From Trichosporon coremiiforme (Eukaryota > Basidiomycota > Tremellomycetes > Trichosporonales > Trichosporonaceae): a stretch of DNA of 64,000 bases. Below the pieces are notes generated by a model that saw only the letters and a list, made by a program, of their open reading frames with translations, had not been told where the DNA came from and made no database searches. This document shows, piece by piece, positions 43,775-54,708 of the stretch. The DNA lies in contig BCJJ01000038.1 of NCBI GenBank assembly GCA_039545355.1, forward strand, positions 46,790 to 110,789. Direction: 5' to 3'. The position numbers and the translations under genes are program-made. Each line of letters opens with the position of its first letter. Position 1 is the stretch's first letter.

Positions 43775-44955
43775 TTACTTAGGCTTGGAGTAAACGGCCA
43801 GCCCCTCCTTCCACGCGGTCGGCTCGGGATCGTAGTGGGTTGCGCTCTTGGCGATGAGGTGGAGAGCGACTTGTGCCTCCTCATCATCATACTTCGTGAT
43901 GTTGACGAAGGTATCGTAGTCACCACACTTGTGCTCGGTATGGCAATGAGCGTAGGCCCAGGAGGCACTGAGCCCACAGTGCGTGGAGAACTTGGTGAAG
44001 GAGTAGAGCGCAGCCCACATGCTGCGCATAAGAGCTTGGCCATCACGCAGCTTGGCGGCGGCCTGAGTTGAGGAGCATGCGTCGCCTCCCCCCCCCCTTG
44101 CTCAGCGCTCAGCAGGGGTGACACTCAACTTCTGTGCCTGGTCCATAACTGCCATCAGCTCAAAGCAGCTATAGGAGATGATGAAGGCGAGACTTACCCT
44201 GGAATGCCTCAAAGAGCCGGAGGCGCGAGTAGAAGCGTTCGCTAACGCTCATCTGGACAGCGCGCACGGCATCCTCCGCCGATGAGGCTGCAACACCGTT
44301 GTCGATCCCTTCCATGCTCGCGGCTTGGCAAAAGCATACACTGCTAAGCCCGCCCTACAGCCTAGCACTGAGAGTGATGTCATGGAGGGCCGTGTGGGGG
44401 TGAACATGGTAGGCGAGTTGACCCAGGAATAGAGCTCGAACAGAGCAAGAAAGTAGTGGGCAGCTGCGGTAAGGAGCTTATCGTTGGAAGAGTAGCTGGT
44501 GTCAGTTAGGCCGGTGACCGAGCGCAAAACGTGCTTTCGAGCGATGTCCTTGGCGAACAAATGGGTGCGCTTGAGGGCTTCCGAGACTGACTCATACTTG
44601 GCCGCCTGCGCCTTTTGCAACAAGAGACGCTTCGGGTCAGTGCCGGAGGAAGGTCAGCTGCGTCTGCGCCATACAGAAGGCGCAGCAGGACGCCGAGGCA
44701 AACCTTGGTGCGAATGGCTTCGAATTGAGTGCTGTGCTCCTGCAGATCATCCTCCTGGAGGGTAACTGTCAACTCACCCATACGCTCGTAACGATTCCCG
44801 CCCAGTGTGCCCGCGTGCATGACGATGTTCATGTTGTCGGGCGCACCGTGAAATTGCCACCCGGTGTCTTGCTGGTAGGTGATGCTGGGGTTGGTGAGGC
44901 TGGGGAGGGGTCCATGACCGAGAGATGTAGGCGGCGAGGGCGCCGAGCTATCCAT
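43775..44955 (-). pseudogene. decayed paralogue of the 53462-54708 gene
   Basis: Aligns in order with the intact gene at 53462-54708. Shared segments are TGWQFHGAPDNMN (start), LGVLLRLLYGADAADLPP, LLQKAQAAKYESVSEALKRT, LELYSWVNSP-type (here LFELYSWVNSP), AASSAEDAVRAVQMSVSERF and SVTPAER, then AKLRDGQALM..MW and a C-rich tail. Breaks: a deletion of about 60 codons after GNRYERMG; a one-base shift near 44640; another near 44390; a TAG near 44356 aligned to a Trp codon of the paralogue; and a TGA near 44106 beside a ten-C run (44088-44097). The tail then stays open to a stop at 43775. The gene is dead unless the sequence is wrong at many independent points. Confidence 0.78.
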
Positions 44956-47900
44956 GCCGATAAGAAGTCTGCCGAAAGAGTTGACAAGAAGTCTGACAAG
45001 AACTGTGGTGGGGTATCTGCCAAGAAGTTTGCTGGCTGAGGTGGGAGGGATTGTGTTGGGAGACGAGGAGGAGTGTGGTCAGAAAGAGATGGAGGAAGGC
45101 ATCCGTCCTCCAGGGTCAATCGCGTAGAGGTGAGTGGACCATGGACCGGGGCGCAGTGCGCAGTCCGCGGCACGGACTAGTGAAACTAGACGCAACTAGA
45201 CGCAGTAGGGCGCAGCGGAGATATGTGGACACGCTGGACGCCAATTGCTCGCGGTGACTGGCAAGTGAGATGTCAGTAGTGGTGAGTGCGGAGGTTGAGT
45301 GTTCCGTAGTGCGCATGCTACGCTGTTTGTGGAGTTGTGGTGGTGAGATGGGCGGCGTCCGTGCAGTGATCGGCGCCGATCAAGGACACCACACTCAGGC
45401 TCCCTCACCGCCAAGAGCTGGCCGGGCAAGGACATAAGATGTGATGTGGGGTAAGTCTGCAGTGAAGGTGGCGGGGAAGAACTGAGTGACAGCTTCATGA
45501 CCTCGTCAAAGAGTGACGTCGTTGAGAAATATCTCTGCTGGTGCTAAGACAGGAGTTGCAGCTCCGCCGACGTCCGAGGCCGACACTCCGGACGGCGGTG
45601 AATCACGGACAGAGGAGAGGAGGGGCGTAGCTCCGCCAACGTGCTGCCTGAGCCTCTCCAAACGGTGACTTCGGCGTCACAGCGAAAGTTCGGCCGATGC
45701 TGCCGGAGTTGAGATGTCTCCGAAAGTTCGGGGCGAGAGGGGACACGAGGAGTGTGTGATGCCAAGAGATTGCTCAGGATCTCAGCGCGCTCTGTTTGCT
45801 GGACCAGATGGACGTGACGCGACTGGGCGTCAGCTGGAGGCGCCCCGTGGCGACGTCGAGGGTCACAGAGAGGGCGTTCCGCGATCGCAACCTGATCATC
45901 TCTCGGAGACCTGTGCTCTTCAGGACGAGATGAGATGACGAGGATTGACGAGGATCGGGGATACGAGGATCGTGCGGCAGCAACACACTCATACAGGTGC
46001 ACTCGCGGTATGCGAGCTTGACGAAGTTTGGCCGAAGCGTGCCGTCAACGTACCGACGTGCCGCAGTCACCGATCATGAATGGCTCTACTTCCCTTTGCG
46101 GCGCTGGGTCCCTCTCCCTCTTTCCTCGAGGCTTGCCAAGCCGAAGCTTCCCTAGATGACGAAGTCGCGCATTCGTTGGCGTCCATGGACCAGCAGATTG
46201 AGTTTCTGCGCACCTGTGATGAGTTGCGCTAACGCATGGAGCATGGGGTGGAGCACAGATGTGATCGCCCGCGGAGAGTGTCAGGAAGAGCCACGATCAG
46301 GAATGAGGACCATAAAGAATGAAGAGGTGAGAGATGATGTATGCCGCGCGCGACCCGCTCATACGCAGAAGGCGGCAGAAGCCGGCTCGAGGCGTCATGA
46401 ATAGGAGTGAATGCCGCCCGGTCCGGGCTCAAGCCTATCAGCTTGTGAGCCTTTCTCCAGGAGCGGTGGGTCCGGCTGTCTCTGCTTAGCCTGACCTGAG
46501 AAACATTCTCAGGACTCTTACGAAACCAGGCCCGGGCAATTTGCAGGAATAGAGTTGGGCTTCGCTGGCATGCCTTCCGCAACGAGCTTTTATCGTGCGA
46601 CCATTACTGGTCGGCGTCATCTGCACGCTGGGTAACACTGGCGCCGCCGGCGCCGGAGGCGTAGATGTAGATGTCTGGCGTTGAATGGCGACGGCGCTGC
46701 CGGAAGTGACGAGGGCATGTTTGTGTTGCAGGCGCAGCAATCAGCAGTGGGCTCCCGGGAAGGCGTGCAGGCTTGGCCGTGCGGTGATGTGTCTCGAGCA
46801 TTGCTGCAGAGGCACTGCGCACGATCTCTCGGCGGTCTTGTCGTTTCTTGGGAGGCTTCCTGGGCGGCTATTCCGACAGCGAGTGGCCGTGAGCGGGCAG
46901 CCGCCAAGCGCGGCTCGCAGCGCTCGCGTCTACTCTTCGCCCAGGTGCATTCAGAGACAGCTGTTGAGCTGTCCTGGGCGCTGGTACCAAGAGATTCTTG
47001 GTAAAGGCTCGGCACCACCGTCCGGCCCTTTAAGGTCCAGTCGGGTTCTGGGTTCACGTAATTCGGCGGTGTTCCCTGGTATCTCCCCTTTCTCTCCCCC
47101 ATTCACTGCCCTACGTATCTCGGATCCCCAGGCTCTCTGAGGGCTCTTCGAGACTGCACAGGTTCCTCCCATGTAGAACAGTCAGAGCGGTTGACCAGAC
47201 CACGACCGGGACCGAGCGCCGTGGCGTCGAGCACTGAAGGAGGCTCGTGCACTGCCAGTGGGTAAGCAGTCTGCGATCTCGCCCACAGTCCTTTGCGTGC
47301 ATGCCCACCGTTGCATTGCGGCCGCTCTTAGCTAGCTAGGAATAGTCGAGCCAAGGCAGCGAAGATTACACAACACACAGTTAGCCATGCTAGTCTTCCT
47401 GTGGACAGTCTTATCAGCCACACACTACACACTACGAAAGAGACGCTTCAGCACGAGGACACACAACCTTCGACTGGGTCAAAGGGCATGCTTGCAGCGC
47501 ACAAACAAAGTTGCTGCGTCAGGAGTCGTAGGGAGTCGCAGGCGGCGACGGTGTACTCGTAGGAAGCGCAGGACGAGGAGAGTGAATTGAATTCTCTCGA
47601 CATCAAATGCCTGTTTAAAGTTAGGCTGTCCCTGTGCTGCTCAGGACGATCCCTCCTCGACCCTCGCCCTTCGCGCCCCTCACCCGGTCACCCTTCCCAA
47701 CCCCTCACGCGCGTGGTTGCTTGCTCACTGGGTTGTTCGGGAGGGGACGCGGTGTAACGTACGGTACGTACATGGATGGGATGCATGCGAGCTCTGGGAC
47801 GGGTCGTGGGCCACGAAAGGAAGCCGCCCACACAGACGACAGGCGACAGGAACGGCCATGGTGTCCTGGGATCCTGGGCGTCTGAATGATCATGTCAGCC

Positions 47901-48189
47901 AGCGCCAGTCCGGTGCGCAGTATCATAGCTTGGGCGTAAGGGCATCCGGCTCTATCGACCGCATCAACATCCATCGATAGCGCCTCCCTCACTCACTACT
48001 CACCCCTTCTCACCACCTCCTCGCCGTCGTCCGTCTCTCTCTCTTTCTCTTCTCCCCATCTCTTCATCTCTCTCATCTTTTTCATCTCGCTCGTCCCCTA
48101 GCCCCTCCGCGTCCTCTTTCGCCCCTACCTAATCACCACCTCCTACCCTTCCATCCCCCATCCCCACCTTCCTTTAACGAAACACCACA
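44956..48189. other. 3.2-kb intergenic region, no supported gene
   Basis: Open frames on both strands have non-protein-like composition. I found no consistent exon chain. The last 190 bases are the CT-rich leader of the 48190 gene. Confidence 0.4.
47985..48180 (+). promoter_or_regulatory. CT-rich promoter/leader tract
   Basis: Nearly 200 bases composed mainly of C and T with TCTCTC and CATCT words, ending with CGAAACACCACAATG. Such pyrimidine tracts are common just upstream of strongly expressed fungal genes. Confidence 0.6.
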
Positions 48190-49137
48190 ATGCGCGTCAC
48201 TTCGCTCCTCCTCTCCCTCGCCGCCATCGCCCCCTTCGCCATCGCCCAGGACAACGCTGGCGGCGACGCTGCTGCCCCTCCCGCTCAGGACAGCAGTGTG
48301 GCTGGCTCTGGCGGCGAGTCCGCTCACAAGACTGGCTCGGCCGTCGGTGCCCACTCGTCCAACACCGGCCACGGCGGTGGTACCGGCAACCAGGACTGGG
48401 TCCTTGCCAACTTTGAGGTCCCCAACCGCAACTACTACTGTGAGCATTCTTTCGCGTCGGGGCGAGCCGAAGCTTGGAGGTGCTCAAAATACACGGACGG
48501 ACGCGCTATGGCGGCGCCCGTGCGCTACCGACAGGACACGAGCTAGCGTAGTCTCGGCTCGCTCGTCCCGAAGCCGAAGAAGCTTCTGAACACGTTACTG
48601 ACGCATTCCACAGGGGTCAACGAGGTGAACAACACCGCGACCTGGACTCCCGTCAACGTCACGACCAACCTCGCCATCTACAACTCGAACACGACTGTCC
48701 TTGACGGCAACAAGGAGATTGCTAGTGGCATCCCCGCCGGCGTCGGCTCCTGGACTGGTCTCGTTTCTGGCTTCGCTCCCGGAAACAACTACATCATGAT
48801 TCTTACGCTTGGTGACCAGCCCGACCGCAAGATTGCCCAGACCGACGGCTTCTGGATCAAGTCGAAGGGCACCATCCCCGAGGCCTCTGTCACCGGTGCC
48901 GGCAACTCGATCGCCGGAACTCTTGCTGTCGGCTCGGCCACCAACGCTCCCTCCGCCACCGGTGCCAACGACGCTGCTGCTGCCGCCTCGTCGAGCGCCT
49001 CTCCTTCTGGCGGCCAGACCCAGGAGAACAAGGACGGCCAGACGACCGCCGCCCAGGGCGACAAGTCCTCCGCCGGCAAGGCCGCCGCTGGCCTCTTCAC
49101 CGTCGCTGCCGCCGGTGTCGTCGCTCTCGCCTTCTAA
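48190..49137 (+). CDS. KRE9/KNH-like GPI-anchored cell-surface protein, 257 aa, two exons
   Basis: Exons 48190-48439 and 48614-49137 join as T|GG (Trp), giving 257 aa; the 174-nt intron has a GTGAGC donor and CCACAG acceptor. Residues 1-19 are a signal peptide (MRVTSLLLSLAAIAPFAIA). After a Gly/Ser/Ala-rich spacer comes a domain of about 90 residues (TATWTPVNVTTNLAIYNS, GVGSWTGLVSGFAPGNNYIMILT) with the W..G..Y.I pattern of the Ser-Thr-rich KRE9/KNH family (PF10342). A long Ala/Ser/Gly/Gln region and a hydrophobic end (AAGLFTVAAAGVVALAF) indicate a GPI anchor. The family is linked to beta-1,6-glucan and wall assembly. Expression is probably high, judging from the CT-rich leader and strong codon bias. 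Confidence 0.8.
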
Positions 49138-52095
49138 ACATCTCACACACCACACTCAATACATTTGCGTTTTTGTACCAAAACCAAACCTTCATTGCGC
49201 TCTCCGGACACTTTCACAGGGTAGTAGTTACAGCTAGGGTCATAGCCTATACCATGCATTAATGCGAGTATCCACGTCCTGCCCGCGGCGTCGGCGGGTG
49301 ACAGCGACAAGCTTGAGGTGACGACCGGGCACGATGGTCGTGCGCCGCATGGCGGCCTGGCTGCCTGGCTGTTGGTCGTTCGGACCGAAATCGCCGCGGG
49401 ACTGGGGCTCGCGGTGCATCGGCGGCGGAGCAGAGTTGCACTTGAAAGCGCTGAAACCTTACGGTCTGCGTAAGTCTTGGGCACCCCCGCCTGGGCGGCT
49501 TCGGGGTTGATCTCGGTTAACTCAAAGTTTCCCAGCGTAACTAGAAGTCGTAACTGCCAATAAGTCACGATCGTCTAACTCTACTAAGCAAAGACATGCA
49601 GCGCGTCAGCGTGTGTGTGCTGTGGAGGTGCGCTGTGTGCCGAGTGTGCTGTGACAGACGTCGGAGGGCGCAATCGGAGCTTGCTCTAACCTCCGGCTCA
49701 GAGATTCTCACTGGCCCACAGTTTGCACTGTTCTGCATAGTTGGGCACACCAAAGGTACAGAAGGCGGGCATGCGGGCGTGAGAGTCAACCAGGCCGCCG
49801 AGGTGCATACCAGATCTGCCAGCACCGGACCGGCCATGCGGCCACGCCGGCCATCCGCCATTGCCCCGCCAATTCTCGTCATTCTCTCACGCCCTGCGTG
49901 CCCCACGTCTTGACCGAACTTCTCCCGACCTCAGACCCGTAAAGCTCCTTTTTCGGATCAGGGGAGCGCAGAGAGGCACGCTTGACATTCAGCGGAACAG
50001 CTTAGGAACACCACGCTCAAACATGCCCAGACTGGCCAGACGGCTCGGGGTCCGTGGGGAGATGTGAACGCGGGGCCGGAATCACGCGACCCCCGTAGAA
50101 CCCACCGCTCCCGCGCTCGCAGTCCATCCTCCCTGCCCATGATGGTGCGTACCAGACTAAGATGCTGCGCGGGTTTGGGCTCCACACGTCCGCTGCGTCG
50201 GAACGTAGGCAACTGCTTCGGTTCTGCTGGTTGGCCGTTATACCGTCAGTCATCAGCCAGATAGGCCGTGACAGTTCTTACTGGCGAAACACGGAGTGAG
50301 TCGCCGCTTAGGTTGCTTGGGACACTTGGGCCTAACTATCTTGCGCGCCGGACTTGCGCAGTTGGCAGCCTGGCATCGGTCCTGACATCGGCGTAGTGTA
50401 GTGTGGCGGGTATGCTGCGAGATGGTGAGAAGTACTGCGCCGCTTAGACCGATGACGCCGCACGCACCGCACGCGCCGCACGAGGGCGGAGATCTAAGTC
50501 TAACATGCGCTCGAGTTGTATCTCACGCATAGTGTGTCTGGCGTGAGGGGGGTGTCGATGAATGACGCCTGCTCAGCATGCCCAGACTGATAAGGATGGC
50601 TGACGTATGACTTAGTGTGCAGGATGCGTATAGACTGTGTGTGCTGCACACTTCCAGAAGTCCGTTGCTCAGTCTGTGCTGTTTCGGGCAACGAGAATGA
50701 CACGGGCAACCACCTCCAGACACGAAGAAGGCAGTGCATTCTGGCCCTACTTGCCCCATCGCACCCTCTGCATTCCTCATGGCACGCGTCGCAGTACAAG
50801 TGTGTTGAGTGGGTCGGAATGGACAGAAAGCGGCGATGGCCGTCGTGATTTCATTATTCAATCCTTGCGACATCTCTTATCTAACCGATCGTCCGCGATA
50901 GGATGGGATGTACGTCACTGCAGTGATTCCAGTAGGCTACCCCACCCCTCTGACGACATTGCTTGAATACACACATGAACAGCTTACCCCATGTGAGTGA
51001 GGGCGGTTGCTGAGGGTCATCGCACAATAATGTTCATTGGCATTGCAGCGTTCTACGAGAACAGCTTCTCATTCCCAGGCCGCACGTTTCGTGAAAGCGC
51101 TCCTCTGAACCGCACCATACAGCATTTATCGCGAGTCAACTCTCTTGTTTGCACAGAATCCAGCTACAGCATATTGTCAAGCAGCTGATAGCCTACCGTC
51201 AGTTTCGCGATCTAACCGATACCCAGACTCCGATTTCTTCGATTTCCATCTTATCGTGAACGCCACCGCTGATCGGCTTCGGGACGAGGCATGCTGTTCC
51301 TCCGTTTCCGGATGCGTTACGACGGCGTCGATACCTCCTTGCGCGTCTCCTTCTCGCAGAGGTTACCCTTGTTCTGTCCGCCCTCTTAGCGGAAGTAGCT
51401 CTGTTATGACACTCGGCCATTATCAATCTCACAGCACGCGATCGAGACTGGCACCCATTTCCGAGTCCGGCATCAGCAACCCACGCCACCACTGATCCAC
51501 CACTATTCGTTTCTCCAGCCTTTACGGCGGGGCAACCCACAGCTCTCGGCTCTAGAGCGCCTGGACTCCGAGTGGCGCGTCAGCTGACTCCGACACTCCC
51601 TCACGACGATTTCATTAATGAGGGCGCGCAGATCACGGACGCAAACCAAACCCACTCTGACGCATTTGAGATTCGCAAAGTCTATTCAGTGCTTCCAGTC
51701 TAGAGCATAAGCATGTGGTGATCAGTTGGTGACTGACCTCATACCCCGTCGCCGCTCCGCAGCTGGGGTACAGCGCAATCCCGCCCCGAGCGGCGCGGCC
51801 GGGCACCGGAGCCAGACCTCGGACTCAATGCCTGTTGAGGCGGAGATGGAGTCGCACCACCTGTGACGTCGGGGGTCCTCCACCTCCACTGCACGATCAT
51901 TGCACCATGTGCAGACTGAATGAGCACGTTCTCATGTTGCTCTGGGCGCGGCCTGGAGCAACTGAGATGCATCCCGGGACCGTTTGGGCTATATAACTAG
52001 CACCAGTGCCAAGGAAAGTCCAGTTCTTCCAGCCCCATCACAGGAATAACAGCACCCACAGTGAGCCACATCCCGCCATCCAGAGCTGATACCAG
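49138..52095. other. 3.0-kb intergenic region, no supported gene
   Basis: No exon chain or recognisable domain on either strand; a TATA element sits near the right end. Confidence 0.4.
51990..51997 (+). promoter_or_regulatory. TATA box (TATATAAC)
   Basis: TATATAA about 106 bp before the start of the Gly-rich gene at 52096, similar spacing to the TATA element of the 42831 gene. Confidence 0.6.
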
Positions 52096-52512
52096 ATGTC
52101 GAACCAGCAGAACCTCCAGAACCTCGCTCAGCAAGGCGCCCAGGCCCTCGGCGGTCAACAGGGCGGCGGCGGTCTGGGCGGAGACATCCAGAACGCCGTG
52201 GGCGGCCTTGGCGGAGGCGGCGGCGGTGGCATCGGCAACGAGATCCAGAATGCCGCCGGCGGCCTCGGAGGCGGCGGCGGTGGTCTCGGCGGCGGCATCC
52301 AGAACCTACAGAACGCTCAAAAGCTGCACCAGGGCCAGGAGGCGCTGCAGAACCTCGGAGGCGGCGGTGGCGGTGGCGGAGGTATCGGAGGCGAGATCCA
52401 GAACGCTGTCGGCGGTCTCGGAGGCGGTGGAGGCCAGGGTGTCGGTCAGAACCTCCAGAACCTCGCTGGAGGTCTTGGCGGTGGCGGTGGCGGCCAGCAG
52501 GGCGGTATTTGA
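52096..52512 (+). CDS. Gly-rich IQN-repeat protein, 138 aa
   Basis: Single exon with a TATA box upstream. The protein is built almost only from Gly, Gln, Asn, Leu, Ile and Ala. After MSNQQNLQNLAQQGAQAL, short amphipathic motifs (DIQNAV, EIQNAA, GIQNLQNAQ, EIQNAV, NLQNLA) alternate with Gly runs (GGLGGGGGGG). One non-repeat helix, QKLHQGQEALQNL, lies in the middle. There is no signal peptide and no Cys. Low-complexity architecture of this kind suits self-assembly or phase separation, but that is inference. GC-rich GGC repeats favour slippage. No family recognised. Confidence 0.65.
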   Translation: MSNQQNLQNLAQQGAQALGGQQGGGGLGGDIQNAVGGLGGGGGGGIGNEIQNAAGGLGGGGGGLGGGIQNLQNAQKLHQGQEALQNLGGGGGGGGGIGGEIQNAVGGLGGGGGQGVGQNLQNLAGGLGGGGGGQQGGI

Positions 52513-52905
52513 AACGACGTCCAGAACGCTGCCCAGAAATTCCGCTGAGCCGAGTTTGGACTGTGAATGTGTCAACGTAGTGAAATGCAGTCAGAAGTAA
52601 CACGGTCGATCAGTTGGAGGCAGTTCTAACATCATCGGTTACTCATGGTCCAAGTTCAGCCCTTCCCCCGTTCTGGGTCATCAGCATTAGTTCATGTGAG
52701 GCACAGCATGTGCTCGTAATGTAGTCGCGGAATGATGCTGTGGCATCTCGCGATCGAGCACGCGCTGCTGCGATCTCCCGGCATAGACCATTAGTCTACG
52801 TATCGGCATGGGACTGAAGCAGTTAGGGTGAACTTGTGGCGGCAGATTTGACGACTACCGCTGAGACTCTCGCAACCCATCGACCGCGCAACCTCTCACA
52901 ACACC
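52513..52905. other. intergenic, no supported gene
   Basis: Upstream region of the small secreted peptide gene. Nothing else seen; the final 20 bases (AACCTCTCACAACACC) form a good start context. Confidence 0.5.
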
Positions 52906-53109
52906 ATGATGTTCGCCCACATCACCTTGCTCGCCGCGGTCGGTGTCATCGCTGTCCCCGTTCGCCATGACAAACGCTACGTCCCCAGCATCCACGTCAG
53001 CGCTGCCGCCAGTAAGCGCGAAGCCCCCGTTGTACAAATCAAGCGTGTCGAACTCGACGAACGATACGTACCTAGCATTCAAGTGAGCAGCGGTCCCAAG
53101 GCGGAGTAG
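52906..53109 (+). CDS. Kex2-type secreted peptide precursor, 67 aa
   Basis: Tiny single-exon gene with a strong start context (CAACACCATG). Residues 1-19 form a short signal peptide (MMFAHITLLAAVGVIAVPV). The remainder is cut by dibasic Lys-Arg at 23-24, 37-38 and 46-47, plus Glu-Arg at 52-53. The Kex2 sites release YVPSIHVSAAAS (25-36) and EAPVVQI (39-45); the second copy of the first peptide, YVPSIQVSS (54-62), follows ER. The site at 37-40 reads KREA, the Kex2/Ste13 processing signal known from alpha-factor precursors. No Cys and no CAAX end, so it is not a typical basidiomycete lipopeptide pheromone. The encoded repeat differs in nucleotide sequence between copies (TACGTCCCCAGC, TACGTACCTAGC), meaning it has been kept at protein level. 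An alternative intron donor (CAAGTGAGC) at 53079 would shorten the tail. Confidence 0.68.
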   Translation: MMFAHITLLAAVGVIAVPVRHDKRYVPSIHVSAAASKREAPVVQIKRVELDERYVPSIQVSSGPKAE

Positions 53110-53461
53110 AGCGTCCCCATCTCTTGCCAACCTCACCACCTGAAATCCATCAGCGGGGTTGAAGGCAACGATCGGCCTTGAACCGCAAAATAGCGGACTA
53201 TGGGGAGATGAAGAGAGAATGAATTGTGTTCCGACCTTGCAGCACTTGAAAATGGGTCTGTCCTCTCATCAGCTTTCGAATGCGGTCCAGCCACTCGACG
53301 CCGATCCATACGAGGCTCGTGTGCAGATCTGCCTTCGTGATCCCGCTACGCCCCCGTCTACTCACGTCGACTCGACTCACGTTGCTCACGTTGACTCCTT
53401 CCTCCTTCTCTTCTCACCCCAATCTCTCCGTAAACCTTCTTTGGCCTCTTCAACCAGCATC
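53110..53461. other. intergenic/leader of the 53462 gene
   Basis: Short spacer whose second half is CT-rich leader; the frame of the following gene stays open upstream to 53159 but lacks protein-like composition there. Confidence 0.5.
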
Positions 53462-54708
53462 ATGCGGCGCTCTGACGTCTGCATTCCCTTCCCTGGGCCG
53501 TTCCCCAGTCTCTGTCACCCAGACATCCCGGGTCTCGTCTTCAACAAGGAAACGGGGTGGGGCTTCCATGGCGCACCGGACAACATGAACTTTGCCCTGC
53601 CTTCCGGCACGGTGGGTGGCGACATGTATCGCCGCGTCGCCGATTTCACCGACGCACACTACGAGCAGACGAACACGGCGCTCAACAAGGAAATCTGGGG
53701 CGCCTTGCCCCTCACCATGGCTGAGCTGGACAAGCTTGAACAAGACGCTGACGACAACCTGAACATTCTTCGGTGAGACTCACGTTAGGCCTGAGACCTG
53801 CTGACATCCCCCAGTACTCACGAGAAAAACGTTCCATTTAAACACGAGCTCTTGCAGGCCCGCACTTCCGCATTCGAAGAGACGCCTAACAAGGCTCGCC
53901 TCGGGGTTCTCCTGCGCCTTATCCGTGGCGCAGACGCGGAACACTTGCCTGCCGGTGATCCCGCGCACGCGTTTTTGCAGAAGGCGCATGCTGACAAGTT
54001 CGAGTCGCTTTCCAGTGCCATCAAGCGCACCAAGCGCCTCGTCGAGGTTATTGATAAAGTGAAAGCTAAGCTACCCTCGTCGCCAGCTGACACCAGTTAC
54101 GCTGCCAAAAGCAATTGTTCGGCCGCTGCTGTGCGCTACGCCCTCGCCATCCTGGAGCTGTATCCTTGGGTTAACTCGCCTATCCTTTTCACCTCCGACA
54201 AGGCTTTCGAGAGCTTTGCCCCTCTTTCTCTCGAACTCTGGGACAAGCTCGGAAAGGCATGCGTGGCGCACACTCACACCCAGTTGGGGCACGACGATGG
54301 CGCCGCTGCTTCCTGGGCACAAGATGCTCTCCGTGTCGCTCAACTCGGCATCTGCGAGCGTTTCACAACGCGCGGGAAACTGTACGCAGCATTTGAAGGT
54401 ACGTCCTCTTGATGAGCACCTGGCACAGATATCTTACAACAGTCATGTCGATTGCTCAGCTTGTCAGTGTTACACCCGCGGAGCGCCGTGCTTGGTCCGG
54501 CGATGCCTGCAGCTCGGCGCAAGCTAAAGCAAAGCTGCGCAACGGTCAAGATCTCATGAAGACCATGTGGGCTTCACTCTTCTTGCTCTCCGAGATCCTC
54601 ACGAACTGCAAACGCGCAGACACCTGGGCGCACGCCGACTGTCTCATCGGACACTCGTGCGGAACGTACGGCAACTTCATCAACTTCATGCAGTGGGGGC
54701 CTGCTTAG
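53462..54708 (+). CDS. hypothetical helical protein, 386 aa, three exons (family with a pseudogene copy)
   Basis: Exons 53462-53772, 53815-54398 and 54443-54708 join in phase (CG|T, G|TC), giving 386 aa. Start at MRRSDVCIPFPGPF after a CT-rich leader. Residues 1-45 include the motif TGWGFHGAPDNMN, the best-conserved part of the family. The rest is mostly alpha-helical and soluble (MAELDKLEQDADDN, LGVLLRLIRGADAEHLP, FLQKAHADKFESLSSAIKRTKRLVEVIDKVKAK, AVRYALAILELYPWVNSP, WAQDALRVAQLGICERF). The last 60 residues hold several Cys (GDACSS, TNCKRADTWAHADCLIGHSC). No signal peptide or membrane span. I do not know the family. A decayed copy lies 9 kb away in opposite orientation (43775-44955), so it duplicated locally. 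Confidence 0.78.
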
